A stretch of 64,000 nucleotides of DNA, taken from Laccaria trichodermophora (lineage: Eukaryota; Basidiomycota; Agaricomycetes; Agaricales; Hydnangiaceae). How positions within the stretch are numbered: position 1 is the stretch's first letter; each line of letters opens with the position of its first letter. A program made the position numbers and the translations under genes. The stretch is from contig JACTVC010000001.1 of the NCBI GenBank assembly GCA_018417955.1, positions 4,526,001-4,590,000 of the forward strand, written 5' to 3'. Below the pieces are notes generated by a model. That model ran no database searches. It saw only the letters and a program-made list of their open reading frames with translations, and was not told the DNA's origin. Shown here piece after piece: positions 1-11,349 of the stretch.

Positions 1-1294
1 TGTCTAATTTGAGCAAGCCTGAACTATATTTATAAGAGTACTGACTAGCAGGCATCAGTTCTGCATTCAAAGCAGAAGGAATAGATAGAGAGATAGGCAG
101 GTCAGAACCTGGCAAATCTACACAGTGTTATCAGAAATGGAATATAGAGATTTGGAGCAAGCATGAACCTGTCAAGATAGGAGAAGGGTGTTGCAAGGAA
201 TCAACAGCTCCTTGCACAGGACCTTCAATCTGATCAACTGTGAGATAAGAATCAATGAAGGTTAGTATGAACTTTACAGCGAAGAGATTGAGGGGTATCT
301 CACAGGCAACAGTCATTTCAAGAACAGGGGTGATTGATGGAGTGGTAGGCAGGTAAGAACTCAGGATATCTATATCAGTGTTACCAATGACGAATGACAG
401 AGGTTTGAGGTTAATGCAAACCAGTGGAGATAGGTAAAACTTGTTGCGAGCACTCAAGCCCTCCACCAGCGGAGACATCAACCTGATCACCTGGAAATTT
501 AATTTGATGAGCAATCAATGCTCACTTCGATGCAGGAAGATTAGAATGTATCTTACTCCTGCCTGCCATGGCTATGTCCGCTGCACTGATGGTTGAAGAT
601 GGAATTATCAAGCTAGGCGGGGCGGAGCTAGGGCTGACGGATTCATGTTAATATTTATCTAGTAGCCCGAGATCATGAACTCTAACCTCAAACCACCATA
701 GCGTTTATTACGTGGGTGGTCAGCGATCGTGCCGGGCAATTCCTCGAGCTTGCGTTTCAAACGATTTTCGCGGGGGTTACTGGGATCAGACATGGTGGTT
801 CAGAAGAGAGAATCGATAGCTGTGCGGCGTCAATCTTCAAAATGGGTAAGGGACGTTTCACAGAGTCAGCTGACGTTCCTGATTGAGGTCCCTCCCACAG
901 TGGTTCGGCGTCAAGTCAGGCCACAAGGATGGCGGTCAACGGAGAAGTTTGTCCAAAGTGTGTCAGAGAAGCAAAACGACGAACACCTCTGAAGACTGAG
1001 GGAAGTTGAAACTCAAAGGGACGAACGAAAGGCAGATGCGTGGTTTTGCGTGTGGCTGTGCGAAAGACAAATAAGCGCGCCCTTCACCTTGTGACCCACC
1101 TAGAGCCCTCCGATGTTGTCTTTGTTCGGCCAGCTTCCCGTCGCGAAGTACGCATGGATTCAACTCTGCCGCGAACCCCCCTCGTCGAATGGAGTTTCAT
1201 GACGAGTCGTCCGGTGTTTCCTCTCTGGGTCGTTCAGCTACAGCCTACATCGCTTGGACACTCGACCTCCCGCTGTGATCAAAATGAAACCCGA
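1..1294. other. No supported gene
   Basis: I see only short open frames on both strands with no family resemblance and no convincing exon chain. The frame on the minus strand near 131-514 has no recognisable motif. The stretch may hold UTR or intergenic sequence. Confidence 0.4.
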
Positions 1295-2298
1295 TGACCG
1301 CTTCCGCCAACTTGTACCGATGCAGAGAGATCGGGGACCTATTGAGATTCAAAGGATGCGCTAAGTGAGTTCCTCCTTCCGTTAGATTTGCTCCCCTTTC
1401 TATCTAAGCTCGTTTTCCCCTTCTGTGCCGCAACCATACTTTCCTCCCCTCTTCTTCCGCATGCCCCCGTTAGTCTAACATATTGATAATTCTGTGACAG
1501 TTCCAGTCCTCTCAACCTCGTTCACGAATTTGGAAGTTCACTGGATGCTTACGGGGTATAAACAGGATTTGAATCGACTTTTCTTACTTCAATTCCATCT
1601 TTGGACTACCAGTCGGTAACGCGCTCGAAGCCACTTTGCGTAACGCGGAGGAGTCTCCGTTAGCCCAAGTTGCTGATCGTCAGCATTTCTTTCTTCAAGT
1701 CAACAACGCCTGGCCTAAAAAGCCTTTTGGTAAGCTATCGCCCTTGCGTTACATATTCATTCGTACCCCCTCGACCTCTGGATGCCTTTTCACCTCGCAT
1801 ATATCTTATCTTTTGCTTCGCTCACTGCCCCCTTTTCGTTACACAGGTTCTGATTGCATAACACCAACGCAAGCCCAACTTCGATGCTTGTACCGTCTTT
1901 CCTAGGTCCACCATGACCCGCACGACCCGGCAACTTGCATCCATTCGTGCATCGATTCACGGAAGAAATTTCGCCATCATTTGATCCTTTCAACGAACTC
2001 GCCTCCATCCAACATCAACTCTTTGCCGTTCGCTGCAGGCAGACCTCTCACATACATCGATCGTCATCGGTTTGCGCCCACCTATCCGGCTCTTCGGCTA
2101 TCTGGGCATTCTCCTCTACCAATCGCTCAGCGCTCAGAGCCTCTCGGTTACCCCAATCCCGACGCCCTATTCGTCGTTATGTACATGGTATATGTACCAC
2201 CCAGTGGCCCCACTCTCTGCCCGTACCACAAGAATTCGTTGTCTCCGGACTCAGTGCTCACACAGCGTAGATTCTCCGTCGTGCGTATCTATCCATAG
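1295..2298 (+). CDS. Possible spliced gene of unknown function
   Basis: Function not recognised. Two stretches look like coding exons. One lies at about 1622-1731 and reads as a polar segment ending in the motif NNAWPKKPFG, directly followed by a good donor (GTAAGC). The second, about 1910-2298, begins with VHHDPHDPATC and includes RFAPTYPALRL and RSEPLGYPNP. Splice-like sites occur between them (donor after 1731, acceptor before 1854 or later). An upstream start and a fully open exon chain could not be assembled without a stop, so this may be a real gene with introns I mis-placed, or a decayed gene. The limits given are approximate. Confidence 0.25.
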
Positions 2299-3202
2299 CT
2301 CGTCGCCGCCACGGGCTGCCGCAACGTCACACATACGAATCGCTCATTGGGGTCTTGTAAATTTGGATTAGATGAGCCGACGACGATGGTTACTGATACC
2401 TACCTTCTTTCCCAATTTTTTCTCAGCCAATAACGAACTACTGAGGGCAAAGGCCTACGGTGAGAAACACCAAACTCATTAGGTTCCTCATCTCTTCTCG
2501 GACTTGTATGGACGATGGGGGTGGCTATTGCACATAGGTCAGTGACACTTGAGTGCTTCGGATGTGTTGGGTTAGTATTCACGATAGTAGTGCATAGGTA
2601 TGGTTGGGGTTGCGTATACTCCGTTTTGGCTCCAAAGGAAGGAGGGTGATGGAACTGGAGATTAGATGTGTTGCGGGACTCATGTCCGGAGCTGCGGTTG
2701 ATCTTTGTCAAGGGGAGAACTTGCGTGAAAGCGGTCAAATATATTCCAGGTGAATGAAGTAGACTGGTATTTTTTTCCCTTGCCCCCATTTGAATTTACG
2801 GGACCCATATGCGAGCAATTTCTTTTACTCATGAGGGTTTTTTGGTAGATAACGCGAAACGGACGCGTTGCTGTATGAAATATATGCTACACAATGCGAG
2901 TATCGGATATCCATTACCTTCATGCCCCGCATGTTGAGTCTTATGATGCTACGAGACTTTCGAATCTGTAGGTCTAGAAGCGCTTCTACTCCGTTGCACA
3001 GCATGTTGGCTATCCCCCGATTTCTCCGAAAGCGAAATGCAGGGTGCTCGGCGACTCCGCCCATCCTCCGCAGTGATCACTGGCTTGGATCATCATGATG
3101 CAACACCGGCGTACGCAGTTAGCATGATAATAATCGTGCTTAAATAAAGTCCCCCAGCACCTTATTACCGACCTACCAAAACGTTCACCTTGCTTCTTCG
3201 CC
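2299..3202. other. No supported gene
   Basis: Short overlapping frames on both strands, none with a motif or splice structure I trust. The last 200 bases are presumably the promoter of the membrane-protein gene that starts at 3203. Confidence 0.4.
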
Positions 3203-3894
3203 ATGAGCCTGAGGCTCCGCTGGGGATTTTACGGTTCGTCTTTCTTTTCTTTTCCCTTGCATCCGATTCGATCTGATTTCGTTATTACAGGCGCCACTCT
3301 CGGACTTATCGTCTTCCAATCCATATCCGCGCTCATGGCAGGGACAAGCGGGGATAACGTCTCCTCGAATAAGACGCTGTGTACGTTATTCCCTCCCCAA
3401 CTCGGTTTTCAAATTATTGACGTGCTCTCAGTCAGGTGCGGGATGGTTTCATCGGGTATCTCTGTGTTAATGTGGTTATGGATTTTTGTGTTGTACGCAC
3501 CCACTTCCTATCCGCCCAATTTCAACCCGGGGTCAAATGTTGGTTCCATGGATAGGATATCATACCATAAAAGACCGGAGTCGACTCATTTCTTGACGAG
3601 GGCTTATGTCCATTTTGGTTCTTTCTGTTTTATTGCGTTCAGTCAATTGGGTGCGTTCAAGTTCTATAACAGTCTCAGATTCGGTGGCCCCACTGACATG
3701 AAATTCGAAAACATCCAGTGTTTGGGATTCTTCTCCTCGCCCAAATCCACAAGGCGTGTCACAGGAATTTCACCAATTCAGTTACGAGGGGGTTTGCGTG
3801 TGCTACGCCGGCCCTTGCGGGGAGCCTGGGGTTGGCGAGTTGTATCTTTGGCATGTCTTTTTCTCTTTATCGTCGTCTGCGCCCGGGGATCTGA
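3203..3894 (+). CDS. Four-helix membrane protein, paralogue A
   Basis: Predicted five-exon gene of 150 aa: 3203-3233, 3291-3380, 3432-3492, 3556-3650, 3719-3894. The exon plan is fixed by alignment with the two paralogues at 4830 and 35387. The second, third and fourth exons use the same phases, and the third and fourth have the same lengths (61 and 95 nt). The protein starts MSLRLRWGFY and has four hydrophobic segments: one near the N-terminus, one around SGISVLMWLWIFVL, one in the FGSFCFIAFSQL exon and a last one around SLGLASCIFGMSFSL. A polar loop carries RPESTHFLTRA, matching RPLSTYALTKS in paralogue C. The topology resembles MARVEL-type tetraspans, but no signature was confirmed. The role is unknown, presumably in a cell membrane. 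The last two exons of the paralogues appear fused here. Confidence 0.65.
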
Positions 3895-4829
3895 TTGACT
3901 ATGAATGGATTAGCATTGGCCACGGCCTTGATAATAAAGCGCGCAGCGGCGCCGTTCTCGGACGGGTTGAGGTCGAATATCGCGCACCTTGGTGTGCGGA
4001 GAGGTTGAGGAAGTGGGGGGTTGAATGTTAAGTTATTATATGGGACGCTTTCAGTGGGGATACTATACTATTTATTGGATCTGGACCTAGAGCATGGTGT
4101 AACATAGCAAGACCGTAGAATCCCCTTCTAATAATATTGGCGTACCGTGACGATGCAATAAGGAATGACTCCATCAATGAAAAACTTCGAAAACAAAGAA
4201 ATCTAGAAGCGAGTCCACTGATCTATGATGTAAACGCACTGACGTTGAGGAAACAGCCCAATATCCCCGAGCCTGCTAAAATGCAGCACTCTATCGAGCT
4301 GGAAGATTGCGAGGAAACGCTCATAATTGCGTCCTATGCGTCCACCAGCGGATCGTCTTCATCCAAATTGACGCGTCGCCAAGATCACGCGCACGTGCAT
4401 CAACCCGATCGATCAGTTGGCTATGTATGCGATTTCCTCTTCGGGACATCTGCCTCCATCTCCTTCACCATCCAGCCATTCTCTCTCTCTCGCCGAGAAA
4501 TAACCTTGCAACCAAAATAACCTCATCTTCATCTAATCACTCCAAGGAACTCCATGGAACGGAGTCGTAAAGAAACGGACGAGAAGCCCCAAATCGCGAC
4601 CCGAAGCCGCAGCAGTCAAGTGGGACCCTGGATGTCAAGGGTCTGTGGACCCTTCACGAAGAGAGCTTGAAGGGGAAAAATTTGAAAGTGGGGTCACTTC
4701 TTCGCTTTGACGGTCGCTTTCCGCCTTTTTCACTTTTTGCTGTTTGCTGTCCTTGCTTTGTGCCCACCACTACCACTTCTCAAAAGCCACTGATAGACGG
4801 CCTTAGCTGTAACGTTTGAACAACGCAAA
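3895..4829. other. Intergenic, between two paralogues
   Basis: Only short frames without coding character. The part just before 4830 should be the promoter and 5' leader of paralogue B. Confidence 0.4.
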
Positions 4830-5980
4830 ATGCCTTGTGATCGTACTGCGTTTTACAGTACGTTTCCTTCATCCAACTGACCGTTTCCGTATTCCCGTGT
4901 TTCCTCAGTCAAACTGACCATTCCGTACTACTTTCAGGTCTAGCACTCTTCACTGCGTGCCTCCAAACCGTATTTGGCCTTATCGCGGGATTCTTGAACG
5001 GGTCCTCTCCATTCCTTTGTATGTCCCTCCTCTTCCCAGGAGTTTTATGGGACTGACGAAAGTACAACGCACAGACATATTTGGCAAACTAGCAGCAGGA
5101 GTGTCAATAGCGACCTGGATATGGCTTGGGGTTTTGTACGTTCGTTACATCTACACAAAAACCAGGTATACTTACGTCATGTTGAACTTTCTTTGGAAAA
5201 CAGAATAAGATATAACCGCCTCCCAATCTCGACGCACCCGCTCACTCGTTCCTCTGCGCATGTTATTTCGTTTGGTGTGTTGGTGCCGATATGGATAGGT
5301 TCGTCTGTTCTCTTTCTTCCGCCTCTTCCCTCCCCTCCATATGCCTATCTTTTGGGACACGCACTGACATACCAGATAAACAGCCATCGGAATAATGATA
5401 GCCACACAAATGCCATTCGAGTGTAGAGCCCAGACACTCTGGTGCGCAGCCGCGTGTTTCTCGAGTGCGCTGGCATTCTTGACTGCTATATTTTGTGAGT
5501 GTCGTCCTTTAGTTCCTCGTATTTTTTTCCGTTCCCCTCGTCGTTCTCTTTCTCCTACTCTTTTTACTCCTACTCTCCTTCTTCCACTCATCCTCTTTCC
5601 CTACTCCTTCCTTTTGCGGCTTTGTCTTCCTGTCCTATATCCCTCCCTCCTATGCCACCCTCTCCTTGTTCTCATCCTTCCCTACCACCTCTTCCCCTCC
5701 CTTATCTTATCCCTCTATCTCCCTCCCTCTCTCCTCCTCTTTTCCTCCTCCTCTCATCCTCCTATTCCTCCTTCCCCTCCCCCTCCTTTTTATTTCATCT
5801 GCCCCCCGTCATCTTCTCCTCCCCCATCACACATCGTAACAACGCTAATTACTTTTGCAAATCACAGCACTGGTGGCCGCGATACTAGTTTACCGCGCGG
5901 CCTCTTCCTCCGGGGCTGGGCTTGCCATCAACGTTGCACAAGCGAACAAGCGGCATTTACACGAAGTGGATAATTATTGA
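4830..5980 (+). CDS. Four-helix membrane protein, paralogue B
   Basis: Predicted six-exon gene of 162 aa: 4830-4857, 4938-5018, 5075-5135, 5204-5298, 5384-5494, 5868-5980. All junctions are GT-AG and keep frame. The start MPCDRTAFYS matches the exon 1 pattern of the other copies. Hydrophobic helices lie at about residues 10-28, 40-60, 75-100 and 108-133, followed by a short polar tail ending DNY. The motif YIFGKLAAGVS at the second helix equals YLFGKIAGG-type sequence in paralogue C, and RLPISTHPLTRSS is the conserved loop. This is an integral membrane protein of unknown role, MARVEL-like in layout only. The last intron (373 nt) is far longer than the others and almost pure pyrimidine. Confidence 0.75.
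5495..5867 (+). repeat. Polypyrimidine tract filling an intron
   Basis: The last intron of paralogue B is a run of C and T broken by few purines for roughly 320 bases. Irregular CCTCC, TTCCT and CCCTC units make it a low-complexity, slippage-prone tract rather than a simple tandem repeat. Confidence 0.8.
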
Positions 5981-7160
5981 AGTCAGCACGGGTCACTCAT
6001 GCTTCAGTGGAGGCTGTTGTTACGACCGGGTGCGTTTTGGGCGTCGTCACCGTTACGACCACCCGAACGTAGGAGATTGCACCCCTTCCTGAAATTGGAG
6101 GGTTGCCGTCACCAAAACTAAATCTAGAAAGAAGGCTGCCAGAAAGAAGAATTCTTGTTATCAAATCATAATTTGCCCATCATCGAAACCAACAATAACC
6201 AAGCGTCACCCATTTCATACATTCCACGCCATACATATACCCCCCACTACTTGATCGTCGTCACACCACCACACCATACCTGGACGTTCCGCAGTACCTC
6301 ACGCGATTGTTGTCAAGTTTGCCAAAAAGTGTACCACCATTTTACTCATAACGATTTCTTTTCGCTTTTCTTGTACATACATACATAACACCATATACAG
6401 GCAGATATTATACTACAACGCTGTTAATTGCTGAATGAATAAATGACGAGTTTTCGTGCTTGCAAATCCGAACCGTTCGCTCAACGACGAACAGAACCTG
6501 ACTGATTGAAAGTAAGGGCGAGGATATTTGAATGCTTCTCCTACTGTTAGTGCTTCCCTTCTTCGCCTGTTGCCTTGACATTCATGCGGCTCCAATTCGT
6601 TGCTTTGAGAACGGTTCAAATGCAGGTGTAGTCGTCTTCTCGGGTAGAAACTCAAAACTTCTCCGTTTGGCATCTAGGCGCTACGTTTCTATACCTGAGT
6701 CTTCATGGGCCAAGAACGCCTGTGTACTTTGAGCTCGACGCATCAATTGAAAGAGATCATGCTCACCAATATTAGTTGCAGCGAGGCAATGGCCCCTGGT
6801 TTGTAGCTTCAAAGGTGGGGAGGGGTAGGTCTAGCACCGGACGATGGATGCTTTGGTAGTCTTGAGATGTTCGGTGGACTTGAGTTGGAATCGATGTCAT
6901 TTAGAACTAAATCTTTGGGGCACCCAACGAACTTGCGACCTGAAAAAAAATCTATGGTGGTGAGCTCCCAAGATCAAGGTCAATCCGACTGAGTCACCGA
7001 TGCACAGGCTTCATGCGCAGAAGTCAAACGGTACAAAAAGTTCCACTTGTTCCACGTTATATATCCATACATACATACGTACATCCTCCCTAAACCCAAA
7101 ACCAAAATCAGTACATTTCAAAAGCAAGAAAAAACTTCCTCACCACAACCGCGACAACAA
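5981..7160. other. No supported gene
   Basis: Between the 3' ends of the membrane-protein gene (plus) and PBDC1 (minus). Only short frames are present, without domain resemblance. The last 200 bases contain TACATACATACGTACAT-type low-complexity sequence, probably in the 3' UTR of PBDC1. Confidence 0.4.
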
Positions 7161-8929
7161 CTACGACTTACCCCCCTTCTTCCCCTTCGCTTCCTTCTCC
7201 TTCTTCGCTTTCTCCTTGGCAGCGTCAGCTTTGGCGATCTCGTGCGCTTTTTCGTTGAGTCCTAGTTTGTTGCGGGCGATCTGTGGGTGTGGATGGGGTG
7301 AGTAAAGTTGGGTAGGGGGAAGGGGAAGGGAAGGGAAAGAGGGGGGGGGGATAAGGGGGGATGGGGGGATGAAAGAGGTGGGAAGAGGTGATGGAGGAGA
7401 GATGGAGGAGGTGGGAAGAGAAAGGGAGTGGAGGTGGGAGAGGGGGAGAAGTGAGTGAGTGGAGGTGTAGGCTGAGGCGGGAGGGAGGGAGGAGGAAGAG
7501 GCGGGGGGTGGAGTTGGGGAGTGGCAAAAGAGAGAGGATAAGAGTCGAGGACTTGGAGTAGAGATGGAATGTGTGCAACATGGGCGATGTGGCCCATGAA
7601 AGTGAGAAAGAGGGGTATGAACTAGGAGGAGCAAAGCACGACTCGAATGCGCGCATACAAGGCACGAAGTGCAACTGGGAAACGAAAGACAGTAGGGTTG
7701 CTCACCTCAAAAGCGTAAAACTGTAGTGCAAAACACGTGATCAGAACCTTTACAACGAAGGGGACGGAAGACTTGGAAAGCGTACCTGTATCCGTGTGAC
7801 TACAAAACAAAACGTGGTGTTAGAGGGCGGTACAAGTGAGAGGAAAAGAGAAGAACGAGGAAAAGAGAAAGGGGGGAAGAAAGAAAGATGTGAACGAGGG
7901 AGGGGGAAGAAAGCAGAAAAGGAAGCCATAAAGGAGGGAAAGAAAGGGAGGAGAGAAAGACGCACCAAAAATTGTATTTGTCTCTCCATACTCCTCCTCC
8001 GCGTTCGTACGGATGAGAGAGCCAAAGTTGTAGTCTTGGATCTTGTCTTTGTACCTGTTAGCGTCGCATTAGCATTGGCATTTCTTGTTCGACGCCGATG
8101 AAGAGGAAGAGATGGGTTGTGGAGAGGAGAGGAAGGAAAGATTGGGTCGTGTGCCAGGTGGTTGTAGGCGGAAGGGCAGAGTGACGGAGTGTCATCCACA
8201 ACCCAAGGGTTTGACAGCAAGGCCGAGCGACAACGTCTCCGATTCCCGAGGCAGTCAAGCAAAAAGCCAACTCACGACTCAATAAAAACCCGCCACCGTT
8301 CCTTTCCCTGTGGAGACTTCATCCACTCTTCATCTAGCTTGATGAGTTTGTCGTATGGCGGGACAAAGAGCTCTGGGAAGGAGGATTGGGTGTGTGTGTA
8401 GATTTCGTCGTCTAGTCTGTGATTTGGGGGTGATTAGTGGGTTTGTTGGTGAGCGGTGTTAGTGGGTTTGTAGGGAGATTAAGGAGGGAGAATGAGGGGG
8501 AGGAGAAGGGAGAAGGGGGCAGGAAGGAGGGCGGGATGCAGGAGGGAAGGATGGGTCGGCGGCGGAAAAGGGAGATCGGGAGGGAAAGAGGAAGGAGATC
8601 GAACGGAGAAGGCACACGACGAACTTTGTCAACTTCAAATCGCGCGGATTCATAATCTCCAAAAGATTCCAGTACGTCTACATTCGTGGTCAATCAAAAC
8701 GAGCGAGCGGGCGCGTAGATGTTACGCACCTGGGCCTGTTCCACGGCTTTCACTGCGAACCTTTCACCACGTTCACCTTCTCGGAATGAAGGAGGGACGA
8801 CGGGGAGACTCACTGTTTCTCGATCTATGGAGAAAACATGTGGGTTGAATGAATGAAAGGAGTCGGGAGGAGGAAAGGACGCACCTCGACGAGATTCTGG
8901 GCATTGTTGGCATCGAATTTTCCTGCCAT
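7161..8929 (-). CDS. PBDC1: PBDC1 family protein (Chp1-like eEF1A chaperone)
   Basis: Complete nine-exon gene of 172 aa. On the minus strand the exons are 8929-8885, 8824-8814, 8760-8730, 8677-8625, 8416-8276, 8054-7966, 7799-7786, 7720-7706 and 7280-7161. All joints are GT-AG and in frame. The protein begins MAGKFDANNAQNLVE. It then shows the family core: FAVKAVEQAQ, DEIY, SFPELFVPPYDKL, KSPQGKERWR, YNFGSLIRTNA and NTIFVTRIQFYAFEIARN. The tail is lysine- and alanine-rich and ends GKKGGKS. The yeast homologue (YPL225W/Chp1) acts at the ribosome as a dedicated chaperone for nascent eEF1A. That role is inferred here from family knowledge. Several introns are polypyrimidine on the coding strand. 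A truncated copy lies at 18084-19047. Confidence 0.92.
7290..7620. repeat. Polypurine tract in PBDC1 intron
   Basis: Nearly pure G/A on the plus strand, thus pyrimidine on the PBDC1 coding strand, with GGGGGGGGGG and GGTGGGAAGAGG-like units. Similar purine-rich stretches fill the PBDC1 introns at about 7830-7960 and 8440-8610. Confidence 0.75.
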
Positions 8930-9127
8930 TGCTTTGTTGCAGAGTAGATTGGAGATGTGAGTGGGTAGTACGAGCGACGAGCGTGTAAGTAAGTATGTGC
9001 GGTGTGGCTATGTATGATCTTGAGATGGAGGTTTGAATCTTTGATGGGCTCAGCCGTTCACGATTATCACCATCTCTCCGTTATCTTATCAAAATCTTGC
9101 AAAATACCCCACAAATCGCAAACTAAT

Positions 9128-9475
9128 ATACCCTCAACGGCGAACGCCAACTTCTCACTAAAAATACTCCCGCACTAGGGTCCTTGTCCCACGGGCCATT
9201 CATGGGTCTCGAGATCTTCTCCCGCCTGGACTTCTCCCCTTCGGAGGTCGGCTCCAACAGCTGCTCGGAGACGGACCACGCTTGTTTGTGCGTATCCGCT
9301 TTTGCCTTGGCCTTGTTCCTCTCTTTTCCGTTGTTCCTCTCCTTTCCGTTGGTCTTCTTTTTGGCGTTGGCCTTCCCTTTGGCGTTGGCAGCTTGAGGCG
9401 GGGAAGCCTCGGGAAATCCAAACCGGTACGCCCACATCGCTGCTTTCTCTATCATCATGATAGATGCACCTTCCT
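9128..9475 (-). pseudogene. Myb/SANT gene fragment 1
   Basis: Residue of the recurrent Myb/SANT gene. An exon-1-like stretch containing AAMW runs directly into a lysine-rich linker (KGKANAKKKTNGKERNN) and the start of the Myb domain: QAWSVSEQLLEP, then EKISRPMNG. The third-helix motif RQVASRVQKYFEKL, seen in the copy at 21590, is missing, so the domain is broken. The coiled-coil and acidic middle of the gene are also gone. It lies between PBDC1 and F-box copy 1 on the same strand. I infer a deletion derivative with no DNA-binding function. Confidence 0.6.
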
Positions 9476-9543
9476 AAGCTCAGTGTAAGCATAAATTTCA
9501 AGAGGGTCAAGGGAAAAAAACTTTACCGGTTCAGCTGGAATAT

Positions 9544-11076
9544 TTACTGGACTGCTTTCGCAGGCCGCCAGTAGGTTTCTCCCCCGACAATGATCGACTG
9601 CAACTCCGGACACAAGCCCCCCAACACATCGAATCTTCTGGTCCACATGTCTGGGTCCTGGGGAATCACCTGCGTCAAATCCACCTCTTGAACGCACGGA
9701 AACGTGACCGATACCCAAGAGAAGAAGCTGTCGCATATGGCTGAGGTAATGGGGGACTTGGACCTGGACCTGATGATCTCTAATGATTTCACGCAATCCA
9801 ACCTAATAGAGTAGCGTCGTTGAACTGTGGCCATGGAAAACCATACCGCAAGATCGGTTACGTGAGAAAATTCGAGGGAAAGGCGGATTGTCCCTCTCTT
9901 ACGATCTGCCAAGTTATGAAAGATACAGGAAAAATCCCCGTACTCCATGTATCCCCCGAGACTGTATGGCGTCAACGCAACGGAGTGTAGTTGTGGGAAT
10001 AACGTGTGTCCTTGGCGGGTTGAAAGTAATTGTGAAAGATAATCGGGGTCTCCGCTGATCACTTCAAGGCTAGGCAGAAGGCCCTTCGGGGGCATGATGA
10101 TTGGTCCTACTGGAATAGTGCAAAAAATGCCAAGGTGGATTATGCTTGAATGACGCAGCAAGAATGCTGAAAGGTCGCGGAAATGAATGCAGGATTCTAG
10201 AACGTTAAAGTCGGATAGGAGAGGCATGGAAAGTAGGGGCAATATGTTGGACCAATCTGAGAAATGGAGTTTTGTGCACCCTAAAGATAATTTGGTAAGA
10301 TATCCGCCATTCAGAGCTCGTAAGGTTTGCGGAAAGCAATCTCTATGGAAAGGGAGGGGAGACTGTATCTCAAAACTTTTGAGTTCTCGGGGCGTACTGC
10401 CGCCTGTGTTGGGGATTTTTGGTGCGCCAGCTGCCTGGCGATTGGGCCGAGTACCAATACCACCAAAAAAGTGGTTCTTGAGCCTGCCAAAAACGGACAA
10501 TTCGTTTTTTTGCGTTTTGGGCTGGGGGATGGGGGTGAACTCGAATGCGGATTCTGGTGAACCCACAATAGTCATGCTTGCCACTCCCATCTTTTCGCAG
10601 GAAACCCCGACCAACGGAGCCAGCGGATTGTACCAAGGTTTGTGCCGGTAGGCTTTGTACGGGTACCTGGACATCATGACTCGGATGGATGGCAGGTGAT
10701 TGAAATGGAGGACGATATGTCCGACAGCATTGGCGTGAAGAATAAGTCCGTGGACGCTTCCGATCGCCTCAATGGTCAAGGTTACAGGAACATATTCAAT
10801 TTTGTGGAATGAAGCTTGAAATATCTCGTTGACGTCGTGTAAATCTTCCTCTTTCATTGCGACTGAACCAGAGTTCTTGTAGATACGAAGGAAGCCTTTG
10901 GACACTAATGAGCGCAGTAAGGGAAGTTGGCGCTCCAAGACAAAAACCTGACATATGCCATGGAGACGGCGGCAAGTCATTCCCATGCAGGCGATAGTAG
11001 TGGCATCTGTGGAGTTGTCTGAACGGATGATCTCCACGATCAGTTCCGTTGGAAGGTCGATAATAGAAGTCGGCAT
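9544..11076 (-). CDS. F-box-like protein, copy 1 (intact)
   Basis: Single open frame of 510 aa. The N-terminal 50 residues are F-box-like: IIDLPTELIVEII, then CMGMTCRRLHGICQVFVLERQL. F-box proteins usually bind Skp1 and recruit targets to SCF ubiquitin ligases. The remainder is a degenerate leucine-rich region with repeated units such as LTKLSLGCTKL, HSSIIHLGI and LRALNGGYLTKL, consistent with irregular LRRs. The start at 11076 gives MPTSIIDLP, which matches the start of the other copies. No introns are evident. Copies lie at 15353, 20269, 23633/30207 and 36291. Together with the copy at 36291 it is one of only two uninterrupted members. The substrate is unknown. Confidence 0.85.
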   Translation of the reverse strand: MPTSIIDLPTELIVEIIRSDNSTDATTIACMGMTCRRLHGICQVFVLERQLPLLRSLVSKGFLRIYKNSGSVAMKEEDLHDVNEIFQASFHKIEYVPVTLTIEAIGSVHGLILHANAVGHIVLHFNHLPSIRVMMSRYPYKAYRHKPWYNPLAPLVGVSCEKMGVASMTIVGSPESAFEFTPIPQPKTQKNELSVFGRLKNHFFGGIGTRPNRQAAGAPKIPNTGGSTPRELKSFEIQSPLPFHRDCFPQTLRALNGGYLTKLSLGCTKLHFSDWSNILPLLSMPLLSDFNVLESCIHFRDLSAFLLRHSSIIHLGIFCTIPVGPIIMPPKGLLPSLEVISGDPDYLSQLLSTRQGHTLFPQLHSVALTPYSLGGYMEYGDFSCIFHNLADRKRGTIRLSLEFSHVTDLAVWFSMATVQRRYSIRLDCVKSLEIIRSRSKSPITSAICDSFFSWVSVTFPCVQEVDLTQVIPQDPDMWTRRFDVLGGLCPELQSIIVGGETYWRPAKAVQ

Positions 11077-11349
11077 GCCACTAATATGAGGTAGGCCAGT
11101 GATGAGAAGATATTACAACGGTGAACTCCTAGTAATGAAAACGACATTCAGATGCAGTGCAGTCACGCGGCTGGCTCTGGCGCCCCCAAGGCTGTGCCAG
11201 CCTTGCGGCTCAGCATGTGCCTTCTTGGACTCTCGGGATTGACGTGCAACAACTTCAAGTATGTAATGGGAGATCATATGGGCTGTTCACGATTATCACA
11301 ACATTTTCTTAAATCTCCTCACATGTTCAAGATCGCAAGCTAACAGTAT

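Noticed and set aside
131..514. 127-codon frame on the minus strand
   Set aside because: No motif, no splice context and no second copy in the window; composition does not stand out from the surroundings.
5395..5973. 192-codon and 129-codon open frames on the plus strand
   Set aside because: They read through the C/T-rich intron of membrane gene B; the spliced form matches two paralogues.
7225..7674. Ser/Pro/Leu-rich open frames on the minus strand
   Set aside because: They are the polypyrimidine introns of PBDC1 read in all frames, between exons whose junctions are fixed by the conserved protein.
10187..10651. 154-codon frame on the plus strand, also present opposite the other F-box copies
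   Set aside because: It is the antisense of the F-box coding region and recurs only because the coding strand is conserved.
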